The notes under the pieces were generated by a model that did not search any database, was not told the origin of the DNA, and saw only the letters and a program-made list of their open reading frames with translations. A program made the translations under genes and the position numbers. Of a stretch of DNA of 64,000 nt, positions 51,230-60,251 are shown piece after piece (the stretch's first letter is position 1; each line of letters opens with the position of its first letter). The stretch comes from Burkholderiaceae bacterium 26 (GTDB taxonomy: Bacteria > Pseudomonadota > Gammaproteobacteria > Burkholderiales > Burkholderiaceae), in assembly GCA_000955795.1 (NCBI GenBank), contig JYOB01000014.1:35415-99414 (forward strand). Reading direction: 5' to 3'.

Positions 51230-52168
51230 TCAATCCAAGATCACCCCGCCTCGCACACCCGCACGCGGCGGCATGCTGGGCTCGCCCATGATGTCGCGCA
51301 CCGCATCTTCAATCGTGTTGGACAGCGCATTCAGCGCGAGGTCGTTGTCTTCCGTGCCGAACGGATCTTCAAGCTGCGAGGCGATGGCTTCATGCGCCAT
51401 GAAGGTGTACGCCACGAACACCGCAAATACGGGCGTGAAACTGCCGATGCTTTCCACCAGACCGAACGGCAGCGCCGCGCAGAAGAAGTACACCGTGCGA
51501 TGGATCATGACGGAGTACGCAAACGGCAGCGGCGTGCCGGCAATGCGCTCGCACCCGCCGATGCTGTTCGACAGCTCGTTCAGGTTGCGGTCGAACGCCA
51601 GGGCGGCATACGCATCCAGGGTGCCGGCTTGCGTGCGACGCTGCACCCATTCACTCAACCACTGCACGATGGCGATGGGCTGGTAGCGCGAGGCCATCAC
51701 GCGTTCGAGCAACGGTACGGGCAGGCGCGCGGCGAGGTCTTCTCGTGCATCGGTATGGCGCAACTGATGGCGCAGCGCGTGCGGCAGCGCGCCCAGCACC
51801 TGAGCGAACTCGCGCACGTCGGCTGCGTCCGCGCCATCGTTCGGACCAACGCCACGCGGCAGCGTCAGTGCCTGGCGCGTGAGCGAGCGCGCCGTGTTGA
51901 GCAACTGGCCCCAGAGCTTGCGCGCCTCCCAATAGCGGTCGTAGCTGGCGTTGTTGCGGAAACCCAGGAACACCGCCAGCGCAATGCCGACGAGCGAGAA
52001 TGGCGTAGTGCTCAGGTTGACCGAGATGGGCAGCAGGTGCGCATGCACCGCAATGGCCACCAACGACACGCAGAAGATCAGGAACAGGCGCGGCAGAAGC
52101 TGCGGCAGCACCGAACCGCGCCATGCCAGAAGCATGCGGAACCAGTGCAGATGGGGGCGGACAACCAT
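51230..52168 (-). CDS. Bestrophin-family ion channel (UPF0187)
   Basis: A 312-residue membrane protein with the family motifs 'FLGFRNNASYDRYWEARKLWG' in its first third and 'PLPFAYSVMIHRTVYFFC' and 'PFGTEDNDLALNAL' later. Bacterial bestrophins are pentameric cation- or anion-selective channels. ATG 52168 starts 'MVVRPHLHWFRMLL'. No partner gene is visible. Confidence 0.92.
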   Translation of the reverse strand: MVVRPHLHWFRMLLAWRGSVLPQLLPRLFLIFCVSLVAIAVHAHLLPISVNLSTTPFSLVGIALAVFLGFRNNASYDRYWEARKLWGQLLNTARSLTRQALTLPRGVGPNDGADAADVREFAQVLGALPHALRHQLRHTDAREDLAARLPVPLLERVMASRYQPIAIVQWLSEWVQRRTQAGTLDAYAALAFDRNLNELSNSIGGCERIAGTPLPFAYSVMIHRTVYFFCAALPFGLVESIGSFTPVFAVFVAYTFMAHEAIASQLEDPFGTEDNDLALNALSNTIEDAVRDIMGEPSMPPRAGVRGGVILD

Positions 52169-52522
52169 GGGGCGGGTGAGGCGGGAGCTGGAGTGCCGCG
52201 ATTATCGCAGAGCACCCCGGGCGCCTGACACCCGTGTGGGCCGCATTTACGCCAGGTGCGGCTCTGCTTAGGCGCGCGGCGCAATGCCGGGAGGCGCGCG
52301 CGAGCAGTGCGGCAGATGCATTGCCGGCAAGCAGGGCCATGCCCTCCGGCGGCAGGCGGTATTTTATGGGCCGATTATCTTCAAATACCGATCAACCCAA
52401 ATTCCCAAAATCAAAAACATTAAAAATACGAAACGCAAATCGGCGCAAAACGAACGCTCTCGCTTTACGCCAACCTGTGCGGAACCCCATTTCAGATTCC
52501 GCACGATCAAGCCTGCGGAAAA
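52169..52522. other. Gap between bestrophin and lectin genes, AT-rich at its lectin end
   Basis: 354 bases without a gene. From about 52370 to 52520 base composition falls well below the surroundings, as it does upstream of the lectin (about 52800-52990). No terminator or promoter was recognised. Confidence 0.5.
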
Positions 52523-52798
52523 TCAGTTGGTAGCGGTATAGCCGCCCTTGGTCCAGCTGTTGCCGTCCCAGCACCACTCCGTGGTGGTGCTGCCGCTGGT
52601 TGCATACACGCGGATATGGATAGCGCTGCCGACCAGCCAGCTCGTGACGGAGACGTTATCGCCGGGCTCGCTGAAAGCGCCCGTGTACCACCCCTTCCCG
52701 TCATAGCAACGCTCGGTGATCTTGCCACCATTGGCCGTGTACACACGGATCGACGGCACTGTCCCCCACGACGTGGCAGCGGTCTGAACGTTAGACAT
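52523..52798 (-). CDS. Fucose-binding lectin, RSL type
   Basis: A 91-residue soluble lectin nearly identical to Ralstonia solanacearum RSL. Two internal repeats, each a W-motif blade ('[19 protein letters not shown]' and '[19 protein letters not shown]'), form a six-bladed propeller as a trimer with six fucose sites. The sugar-binding Arg and Glu of each repeat ('IRVY', 'TERC/TEWC') are kept; one aromatic is Tyr where the published RSL has Trp. GGAGATAAAAC precedes the ATG. No signal peptide is present, as in RSL. It is flanked by AT-rich gaps on both sides, including 289 bases upstream with no gene. Confidence 0.93.
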   Translation of the reverse strand: MSNVQTAATSWGTVPSIRVYTANGGKITERCYDGKGWYTGAFSEPGDNVSVTSWLVGSAIHIRVYATSGSTTTEWCWDGNSWTKGGYTATN

Positions 52799-53087
52799 GT
52801 TTTATCTCCAGAATGTGATTTCAATATCAACGCAGCAAATGCGGTGCGATTTTCACGGCATTTACTTCGGCCCAAATTCAGGGCTTCGGTAGCATAAGCA
52901 AATAAAATTCCGGCCGCTGCTGAGAGATAAGAAGCACAGATGGAGAGAAAACTTACTGAACAGATTACCGATTTGGCGCCCCTAACCATTATGTTGAGCG
53001 CATCAACAAAATAGTCAGAAGGCACCAGGTGGGGTGATGAGAAACCGCCTAATCCTAAATAGCTGCAAGAGGTGGCATAGGCCCCGC

Positions 53088-53825
53088 TTACTGCACCGCG
53101 CCAATGAACGCCGCCAGCTCCGCCGTCTTGGGACTGGCAAACACTTCCTTGGCCGGGCCGCTTTCATGGATCAGCCCTTGGTGCATGAAGACGAGTTGAT
53201 CACCAACGTCACGCGCAAAGCGCATCTCGTGCGTGACCATGATGAGCGTCATGCCTTCGGCGGCGAGCTGCTTCACCACGGCCAGCACTTCGTTCACCAG
53301 TTCCGGGTCCAGCGCGGAGGTGATCTCGTCGCACAGCAGCACCTTCGGCTGCATGGCGAGCGCCCGCGCAATGGCCACGCGCTGCTGCTGGCCGCCACTG
53401 AGCTGATCGGGATAGGCATCGAACTTATCGGCCAGGCCCACCTTGATCAGCATCTGCCGGGCGAGGTCTTGGGCGTCTGACTTTTTCATGCCCTTGACCA
53501 CCACGGGCGACAGCGCCACGTTTTCGCCCGCCGTGAGGTGCGGAAACAGGTTGAACTGCTGAAACACCATGCCCACATTCAGGCGCAGCGCGCGCAGTTG
53601 CGCGGGCGTGGCCTGCGAGCCCTTGAGCACCGCGTTGTCGACGACGATCTGGCCGTCGTCGATGGCTTCCAGCCCATTGATGGACCGCAGCAGCGTGCTC
53701 TTGCCCGAGCCGCTGCGCCCGATGATGGCGACCACCTGGCCGCTTTCAACGCGCAGGTCCACGCCCTTGAGAACGTGGTTGTTGCCGTAATGCTTGTGTA
53801 CGGCGCAGAGATCAACGAGCGGCAT
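53088..53825 (-). CDS. Polar amino acid ABC importer, ATP-binding protein
   Basis: A 245-residue GlnQ/HisP-type ATPase. Walker A '[11 protein letters not shown]', signature '[15 protein letters not shown]', Walker B '[12 protein letters not shown]' and the switch His in 'VTHEMRFA' are all intact. It overlaps the second permease gene by 14 bases. It is the last gene of the leftward importer operon. Confidence 0.94.
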   Translation of the reverse strand: MPLVDLCAVHKHYGNNHVLKGVDLRVESGQVVAIIGRSGSGKSTLLRSINGLEAIDDGQIVVDNAVLKGSQATPAQLRALRLNVGMVFQQFNLFPHLTAGENVALSPVVVKGMKKSDAQDLARQMLIKVGLADKFDAYPDQLSGGQQQRVAIARALAMQPKVLLCDEITSALDPELVNEVLAVVKQLAAEGMTLIMVTHEMRFARDVGDQLVFMHQGLIHESGPAKEVFASPKTAELAAFIGAVQ

Positions 53826-54465
53826 AGAGCTTCTTTTCCAGATGAGAGGCGTAAAGAGACAGCGGCCAGCACAGCGCGAAGTACGCAACGGCCACCAGCC
53901 CGTAGATGAGGAACGGCTGGAAGGTGGCATTGGCCAGCACCGAACCCAGCTTGGACAGGTCTTCAAACCCGATGATGGAGGCCACCGCCGTGCCCTTGAC
54001 GATCTGCACGGAGAACCCCACGGTGGGCGCAATCGACAGGCGCACCGCCTGCGGCAGCACCACGTGCCGCATCTGCTGGAAGTAGCCCATCGCCAGGCTG
54101 GAAGACGCCTCCCACTGCCCGCGCGGAATGGCCTCGACACAGCCGCGCCAGACCTCGGCCAGATAGGCGCTGGTGTACAGCGTCAGGCCGATGGCGGCGG
54201 CCGTCCACGGCGACATATCGAACCCCGCCATGGACGCACCAAAGAACACGATGAACATCTGCATGAGCAGCGGCGTGTTCTGAAAGAGCTGGATGTACGC
54301 CTTGCTCACGCGCCGCAGCGTGGCGTTGCGCCCCACGCGGGCAAACAGCACCACGAGGCCAGCCGTGCCGCCCAGCGCAAAGGCCATGAGCGACAGCATG
54401 AGCGTGGCGAGCAGCCCTTCCCCCAGCTTGAGGAGAATGGGCAACAGAGGGATGTCGGAGATCAT
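53812..54465 (-). CDS. Polar amino acid ABC importer, permease 2
   Basis: A 217-residue HisMQ-type inner-membrane protein with about five membrane segments. It has the EAA loop 'EASSSLAMGYFQQMRHVVLPQA' in two parts and 'FQNTPLLMQMFIVFFG'. It pairs with the 54462 permease and overlaps it by four bases. Confidence 0.93.
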   Translation of the reverse strand: MISDIPLLPILLKLGEGLLATLMLSLMAFALGGTAGLVVLFARVGRNATLRRVSKAYIQLFQNTPLLMQMFIVFFGASMAGFDMSPWTAAAIGLTLYTSAYLAEVWRGCVEAIPRGQWEASSSLAMGYFQQMRHVVLPQAVRLSIAPTVGFSVQIVKGTAVASIIGFEDLSKLGSVLANATFQPFLIYGLVAVAYFALCWPLSLYASHLEKKLYAAR

Positions 54466-55193
54466 GCGGCGTCTCCAATGGAGGCGGCTGCGGTGGTGGC
54501 AGCAAGCGGTGCAGCGGACACCGCAGGCGCGCGGCGCCCCACGATAAAGCGCTGCCCGATCCAGGCCAGCAACTGACGCAGCAACAGTGCCAGCGCAAAG
54601 TACAGCGCCGTCACCACCAGGTAGGTTTCAAATGCGCGGAAGTTGCGCGACTGGATGAAGTTGGCGGCAAAGGTCAGATCCTGCGCGGCAATCTGCGAGA
54701 CAACCGACGTGCCCAGCATCACGATCACGATCTGGCTGCTCAGCGCCGGCCACACCTTCTGCAGCGCGGGCCGCAGCACCACGTGCCGGAAGATGGCCCA
54801 GCGGCTCATTGCCAATGCGTTGGCCGCTTCCAACTGGCCGCGCGGCGTTTCTTGAATGCCCGCACGCACGATCTCGGTGATGTACGCGCCCAGGTTGACC
54901 ACCGCCGTGAGCAATGCCGCCTGCCATTCGTTGATCTGCAAACCCAGCGAGGGCAAGCCGAAGAACACGAACATCAACTGCACCAGGAACGGCGTGTTGC
55001 GGATGCCCTCCACATACACCTTGAACAGCGCATTGAACGGCGCGATGCGCCAGGCGCGGCACACGCCCCCGGCAATGCCGATGGCGCCACCGAGCACCGC
55101 GCCCGCCGCCGTGAGCGCGAGCGTAAAGGCCGCGCCCTGCGCAAGCTGGCCGCTGTAACTGAAGACAGCGCCAAAGTCGAATTGATAAGCCAT
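54462..55193 (-). CDS. Polar amino acid ABC importer, permease 1
   Basis: A 243-residue HisMQ-type permease with 'GIRNTPFLVQLMFVFFGLP', the EAA loop 'LEAANALAMSRWAIFRHVVL' and an Ala-rich tail. Start ATG 55193 ('MAYQFDFGAVF'); ATG 55202 is an alternative. It lies 68 bases after the binding-protein gene. Confidence 0.92.
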   Translation of the reverse strand: MAYQFDFGAVFSYSGQLAQGAAFTLALTAAGAVLGGAIGIAGGVCRAWRIAPFNALFKVYVEGIRNTPFLVQLMFVFFGLPSLGLQINEWQAALLTAVVNLGAYITEIVRAGIQETPRGQLEAANALAMSRWAIFRHVVLRPALQKVWPALSSQIVIVMLGTSVVSQIAAQDLTFAANFIQSRNFRAFETYLVVTALYFALALLLRQLLAWIGQRFIVGRRAPAVSAAPLAATTAAASIGDAA

Positions 55194-55261
55194 GGAGGTC
55201 ATCCGTGGCCCAGCACACCTAAGCGCGCGCCGGGCCTGTGTTGCGAAGGCGTGCGCGGTTC

Positions 55262-56089
55262 TTACATTTTTGCCGGCAGCGGCATCTTGATCCAGCGCTG
55301 CGACAGATCGTTCAGGCGGCCATCCGTCTTCAGCTTGGTGATGATGGCGTTGACCTTGTCCAGCAGCGCGGGCTCGCCCTTGGCCACACCCACGTAGCAA
55401 GGCGTGTCTTCCACGGGGAACTTCACATCGAGCTGGCGCAGCTTCGTGCGCTCGTTCACCGCGTTGGCAACGATGTTGCCCAGCGTGACCAACTGCACCT
55501 GACCGATCAGGTAGCTCTGCGCGGTAGCGTTGTTGTCTTCATAGCGCTTGATGGTGGCCGAGGCCGGGGCCAGCGCCGAGAGCGCCAGATCTTCCGTTGA
55601 GCCGCGCGTGACGCCAATCGTCTTGCCGGCCAGATCCGCCGGGCCCTTGATCGACGCTTCCTTTGGGCCGTACACGCTCTTGGGGAACGGTGCATACGCC
55701 TGCGAGAAGTCGATCACCTTGGCGCGCTCGGCGTTCTTACCCAGGCTGGAGATGACGACATCCACCTTGCCCGTGGTCAGGAACGGAATGCGGTTGGTGC
55801 TGGTGACGGGCACCAGCTCGGCCTTGACGCCGAGTTCCTTGGCGATGAGGCCGGCCATGTCGATGTCATAGCCCTGCAGCTTCAGGTCCGGACCGAGCGA
55901 GCCGAACGGCGGGAAGTCATTCGGGATGGCCACGCGGATCACGCCGGCTTTCTGGATGTTGGCCAGCGTATCGGCATGGGCCGGGCGGCCCGGCAACAAC
56001 GCGACGAGCGCGCTGGCGGCCATGACGGCGTGGAAGAAGGTGCGGCGCGAGGTGTGACGCGACAGCTGCAGAGCAAGGGTGCGGAACAT
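55262..56089 (-). CDS. Polar amino acid ABC importer, periplasmic binding protein
   Basis: A 275-residue family 3 solute-binding protein with a Tat-like N-terminus ('SRRTFFHAVMAASALVALL', cleavage near 'AHA'). The mature part carries 'KLQGYDIDMAGLIAKELGVK' and 'KTIGVTRGSTEDLAL'. It probably binds a polar amino acid or opine-like compound; the ligand is not predictable here. Confidence 0.93.
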   Translation of the reverse strand: MFRTLALQLSRHTSRRTFFHAVMAASALVALLPGRPAHADTLANIQKAGVIRVAIPNDFPPFGSLGPDLKLQGYDIDMAGLIAKELGVKAELVPVTSTNRIPFLTTGKVDVVISSLGKNAERAKVIDFSQAYAPFPKSVYGPKEASIKGPADLAGKTIGVTRGSTEDLALSALAPASATIKRYEDNNATAQSYLIGQVQLVTLGNIVANAVNERTKLRQLDVKFPVEDTPCYVGVAKGEPALLDKVNAIITKLKTDGRLNDLSQRWIKMPLPAKM

Positions 56090-56110
56090 TCAAAAACTCC
56101 TTCAGGAAAT

Positions 56111-56860
56111 TCAGGAAATCGAGGCGAGGCGAAAGGAAACCGGTTCGTGCTGCATGGGTTCGGGCGTAGTAGGCGGCGCGCTCAAGTCGATGCCGCTGCG
56201 GCGCGCGGCCGACAAAAGATGCGCGCGCATGGCCTCTGCGCTGGCGACGGCATCACCCGCGGCAACGGCCTGCACGATGGCGTCGTGCTCGTGCGCGGGG
56301 TGGTCGTCTGCGCCGTTGCGGGCAAAGGGCAGGCGCAGGCTGTGGCCAATGGCGTGCTCCAGCTGGCCGGCCATCGCCATCAGGCCCGGGTTGCCGGACA
56401 ACTGCGCGAGCAGCACGTGGAAGTGCAAGTCCGCCTCTGCCGCGCTCAGCAAATCATTGCGCTCCAGCGCGTGGGCCAGCTGCTGCTGCAGCCATTGCAG
56501 GTGGCGCAGGCCGGCGGCATGCATGCGCGCGGCGGCCAGCGCCGTCCAGCCGGGCTCCAGCACCAGACGCAGCTCAATCAACTGACGCGGCGACAGCGTG
56601 CCCAGCGCCGGCGTGGCAAACGGGCGATGCATGCGCTCGGCACTAGCCTGCGTGCCGCGCACCACCACGCCCCGGCTGGGGAGGATGTCGACCAGGCCCA
56701 GCGTCTCAAGCACCGTCAGCGCCTCGCGCAACGACGCGCGGCTCACGCCCAGCGTTTCCGCCAGCTCACGCTGCGGCGGCAGGCGGCTGCCACTGGGGTA
56801 ATCGCCGCTCAGGATGCGTTGCTGCAGCGTTTGTGCGACGGAGGAAGGAATGCTGTGCAT
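56111..56860 (-). CDS. GntR-family (FCD/FadR-type) regulator of the importer
   Basis: A 249-residue protein with winged helix-turn-helix at about 5-70 ('RLPPQRELAETLGVSRASLREAL') and an all-helical FCD domain whose metal-binding His/Asp residues ('DLHFHVLLAQ', 'EHDAIVQAV') are present. It is the first gene of the leftward importer operon and likely represses it. ATG 56860; the frame is open to 56908. Confidence 0.92.
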   Translation of the reverse strand: MHSIPSSVAQTLQQRILSGDYPSGSRLPPQRELAETLGVSRASLREALTVLETLGLVDILPSRGVVVRGTQASAERMHRPFATPALGTLSPRQLIELRLVLEPGWTALAAARMHAAGLRHLQWLQQQLAHALERNDLLSAAEADLHFHVLLAQLSGNPGLMAMAGQLEHAIGHSLRLPFARNGADDHPAHEHDAIVQAVAAGDAVASAEAMRAHLLSAARRSGIDLSAPPTTPEPMQHEPVSFRLASIS

Positions 56861-57352
56861 GGGCCGAAGCTGGAGAAAGACACGGTCGTGGTCTGACCGG
56901 TCGCCCACGGCTTATGCGAGTTTTGTGCCATGCAGCACGAAGCGGCGTGTTGAGCCGCATTACGGGTGGTTGATTGCCTGGGCGCTGCCCTTGTGCGGGG
57001 CGTGCGCTGTCGGATGAGCGCATTGCCGCTTGGAGTTGGTGCGGGGCGCACCGATTTGGGATGCCCTGCCCGCGCACCAGTGCCAAGCGCAACAGCGAGG
57101 GCCACACGTCAGATGAATACGCAGGCCGGGTTGCAGACCGCCAAGGCCGTCTTGCGGGCAGCGCAGGTTTGGTGCGCGTGGCCCGCTTGATCACAACGAC
57201 AAGCCATGGAGATGTTCAAGAACTCTCACCAACCCCGCCATTGCCTTGACGCCCGTCGAGGCGACGTGGGATACCGCGTGTGCCAAACGGAGCACCCCAC
57301 TTTCGTAGGGGGTGGCTGCCGCGCGTAACCCATCTAAAAAAAGAGCCAAGAC
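56861..57352. other. Divergent gap between gntR and the GH30-type gene
   Basis: 492 bases with no gene. It contains the candidate GntR dyad. Near 57290-57313 a hairpin CACCCC...GGGGTG lies about 40 bases before the GH30 gene start. The many small frames have no support. Confidence 0.5.
56890..56898. promoter_or_regulatory. Candidate GntR operator
   Basis: GGTCTGACC within GTGGTCTGACCGG, 30 bases upstream of the regulator's start. FadR-type regulators bind short TGGT-N-ACCA-like dyads in this position. Confidence 0.35.
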
Positions 57353-59392
57353 ATGTTGTTGACGTTGAGAAGAACGAGCGCGCCGCAAGACCGGCATTAC
57401 CCATTCGCGCGGAGCGTGGTGATTGGTTTGTTGAGCCTGTGGCTGGCGGCTTGCGGCGGCGGCTCGGCCGATACGCCTGCCGACTCGTCCACTGCCGCGA
57501 CGACTGCGCCCGTGTCTGCGTCAAGCCCTGGCGCCAGCCCGGCGCCGACGCCCGCCACGACACCGACGCCTGCGCCAACGCCCACTCCTGCGCCGAGCCC
57601 TACGCCAACACCCACGCCAACGCCAACGCCAACGCCGACGCCAACGATCACCTGGCTCAACCCCGCATCGATTGCATGGGGAACCGCGCTCAGCACCGCG
57701 CAGTTGAACGCGACTGCCAATGTGCCCGGCACCTTCGCCTATTCACCCGCGGCTGGCACCAAGCCGGAGGTGGGCACGCAAACCCTGTCGGTGACATTCA
57801 CGCCGCAGGACACGACCAGGTACGCCACCACCACCGCCGTGCGAACGCTGACCGTCAACAAGGCCGAGCCGCCGGTGCGGTGGGATCTGCCCGCCGCCGT
57901 GCTGCAGGGTTCTGCGCTGACGCCTGCGCAGGTTTCCACGGCGCCTTACGCGCTGTACGGCATTGGGGGCACAGTGGACCCGGCTTCATACACCACAGCG
58001 GATGGCGCACCGCTGAGTGCCGCCACCACCAGCACCGCCGGCAGCGTGACCCTGCAGGCCACGTTCGTGCCGAGGGACAGCGCGCACTACCGCACAGCCA
58101 TAGTCAGCACAACGCTGAGCATCAAACCCGCCGCCACGGCCGCGGCCATCAACTTTGGCAGTGCGAAACAAACCATCCAGGGGTTCGGCGGCTCGGCGGC
58201 CTGGTACTACACCAAGATGGCGGACGACCGCGTGAACGCGCTGTTCGGCACCAGCCTGACCGACAGCCTGGGGCTTTCCATCCTGCGGCTGCGCATTGCG
58301 CCTGCCGAGTGGAACACCACCACCCAGACGGCCGACACCACCCAATGGACGGCGGAGCTTGCGAACGGCGCCGCCGCCCAGGCACGCGGCGCACTCATCT
58401 TTGCATCGCCGTGGACGCCGCCGGCCAGCATGAAGATCGTCAACACAGACCGCACGAACCCGCTCTATAGCGGGCGCCTTGACCCGGCGCGGTACGCCGA
58501 CTACGCCAAGTACCTGAACAGCTACGTCCGGTATGCCGCCACCCGCAACGTGAACCTCTACGCCGTGTCACTGCAGAACGAGCCAGACTGGGACCCGGCG
58601 ACCTACGAATCCTGCCTGTGGAGCCCCGACGAAATGCGCGTGTGGGCCGCCGGCCATGGGGCCGAGGCCGTTGCCGGCACCACGGCCAAGCTGATGGCAC
58701 CAGAATCCTTCTACTTTTCTCAAGCGACGGTGGACACGCTGCTGGGCAATACCAATGCGGCCAGCAACATCTCGATCATTGGCGGGCACCTGTACGGCGG
58801 CGTGCCCGCCTACCCGGCCTCTGCCCGCAAGCTGGGCAAAGACGTATGGATGACCGAACACTTCCTGGATTCCGTCAACAAGGCCGACAACAAGACGGTC
58901 TGGCAGACCAGCATTGACGATGCCATTGCCATTGCGAAGGAGATCCACGACGGCTTTACGCTGGGGCAGTACAACGCGTATGTCTACTGGTGGCTGGTCA
59001 ACTCCAACGATGCCCAGCCCACCGGCCTGATCGGCTCGGACAACAAGCCCACCTACTTCGGCATTGGCCTGAAGCACTTTGCGTACTTCATTCGCCCCGG
59101 CTACGTGCGCTACGACACCACCGCGTTGCCGCAGAAGGGCGTGCGTGTTTCTGCGTTTGGCACGCCCGCAGGTGCGAGCGTCAACAAGGCTGTGGTGGTG
59201 CTGGTGAACGAGAACGCCACGGACGTCACCCTGACGACGTCGATCAACCCTGCGGGGCGCACGGTGACCAGCCTGACTCCGTACCGGACGACTGCGACTG
59301 CCACGTTTGAGCAGCAGCAGCCGTTGAGCGTGAGCGGGAATATGTTCACCGTTACGCTGCCGGCTAAGAGCATTACTACGTTGGTGAATTAG
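57353..59392 (+). CDS. GH30-type glycoside hydrolase lipoprotein (glucuronoxylanase/glucosidase-like)
   Basis: A 679-residue secreted enzyme. Lipobox 'LAAC' at Cys34 is followed by a Thr/Pro repeat linker (about 60-98) and two MBG-like strand repeats (about 99-170 and 172-262). The catalytic barrel runs from 'QTIQGFGGSAAWYY' to about 590. The acid/base Glu is in 'SLQNEPDWD' (about 409) and the nucleophile in 'VWMTEHFLD' (about 502), both typical of GH30. A beta-sandwich ends the protein. GH30 enzymes cut xylan or beta-glucans; a plant-cell-wall substrate is plausible but not shown. Confidence 0.88.
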   Translation: MLLTLRRTSAPQDRHYPFARSVVIGLLSLWLAACGGGSADTPADSSTAATTAPVSASSPGASPAPTPATTPTPAPTPTPAPSPTPTPTPTPTPTPTPTITWLNPASIAWGTALSTAQLNATANVPGTFAYSPAAGTKPEVGTQTLSVTFTPQDTTRYATTTAVRTLTVNKAEPPVRWDLPAAVLQGSALTPAQVSTAPYALYGIGGTVDPASYTTADGAPLSAATTSTAGSVTLQATFVPRDSAHYRTAIVSTTLSIKPAATAAAINFGSAKQTIQGFGGSAAWYYTKMADDRVNALFGTSLTDSLGLSILRLRIAPAEWNTTTQTADTTQWTAELANGAAAQARGALIFASPWTPPASMKIVNTDRTNPLYSGRLDPARYADYAKYLNSYVRYAATRNVNLYAVSLQNEPDWDPATYESCLWSPDEMRVWAAGHGAEAVAGTTAKLMAPESFYFSQATVDTLLGNTNAASNISIIGGHLYGGVPAYPASARKLGKDVWMTEHFLDSVNKADNKTVWQTSIDDAIAIAKEIHDGFTLGQYNAYVYWWLVNSNDAQPTGLIGSDNKPTYFGIGLKHFAYFIRPGYVRYDTTALPQKGVRVSAFGTPAGASVNKAVVVLVNENATDVTLTTSINPAGRTVTSLTPYRTTATATFEQQQPLSVSGNMFTVTLPAKSITTLVN

Positions 59393-59504
59393 GGGGATGA
59401 GGGGCGCGGGTTGGTTGGCGCCCGCTGCCGATGCCCCACCGTTGGCACGGTTGGCCCCGGCAGTTCCATCACTGGCGCCGGCTTGTTGGCCATCTTCCTC
59501 GGTA

Positions 59505-59530
59505 ATAAAAAGGGGCGCCAATGCGCCCCT
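59505..59530 (-). terminator. Rho-independent terminator of the broken leftward gene
   Basis: Read on the minus strand, GGGGCGC-ATTG-GCGCCCC (59529-59512) is followed by TTTTTATTACC. It lies 12 bases after the stop of the fragment at 59542. Confidence 0.85.
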
Positions 59531-59541
59531 CCGTCCCACAG

Positions 59542-59728
59542 TTACATCGCTGCAACGCCACCCGACGTCAGGTACTGACCGAAGAGGCGCGCGAACTGGC
59601 CGCCGTCGGTGTTGATGTTCGTCGAATAGGTACCGCCGCCGCCAAACACAATGGCAAAGGTATGCATGCCGCCGTACTCCCACGTGTTGCGCAGCATGTA
59701 GTCAACGTGGTTGTCTCGGTAGTGCCCA
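59542..59728 (-). pseudogene. 3' end of a leftward gene cut at the mobile-cassette junction
   Basis: On the minus strand a frame of about 62 codons with strong GC3 bias runs to TAA at 59542. It ends 'YLTSGGVAAM' and carries 'RNTWEYGGMHTFAIVFGGGG' upstream. A good terminator follows. At about 59729 the frame runs into sequence that is clearly parB on the other strand, so the upstream part of the gene is missing. The family was not recognised. Confidence 0.7.
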
Positions 59729-60003
59729 GCGATGAAGACGCTTTCGTGATGAGCCTGGCAGAAAATATCGCGCGCCGAAAGTGCAGCCCCTTAGAGCTCT
59801 TGGCAGGTATTGGCCGACTCCAAGAGCAAGGCTATGACAAGAAGGCGATCGCGGAGAAAACTGGCCTGACACTGGACTATGTACACGGCATCCTGCAGCT
59901 ACTCAGCAGCGGCGAGGAGCGTCTACTTGTGGCGGTGGAGTCGGGGCGCATCCCGTTGACAGCAGCACTTGTCATCTCGGGTGTAGGTTCTCAAATTAAC
60001 TGA
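59729..60003 (+). pseudogene. parB remnant
   Basis: Codons from about 59732 ('SDEDAFVMSLAENIARRKC') to about 59985 ('IPLTAALVIS') match residues about 88-170 of the intact ParB at 62369, roughly 70% at DNA level by eye. Both ends of the domain are lost. The open frame upstream to 59521 is only a chance fusion with the antisense of the broken leftward gene. Confidence 0.85.
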
Positions 60004-60251
60004 ATTGCCCCTCCATACAAATCAAAGACTTACTCATTTTTTTTGAGACTGTGACCTCAAGAAATTTCAAAAAAGATGGAAATTTCCTATCCGCGTTTCA
60101 CAATAGATGAAGTGACGCTTTCGATGGGTCCTCAGATTTCCAACGATCAACGCTCGGCTGCAAGTGTTTGCGTGGGCAGCAAGTCTTCTACGCTTGCTTA
60201 ATAGGGCCACGGCGGGCAGCGGCATACTCACCCAGACATCTGGAGTGAGTC

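Noticed and set aside
59521-59728. Extension of the parB remnant frame to the left
   Set aside because: That part is antisense of the well-biased leftward gene end; the fusion is accidental.
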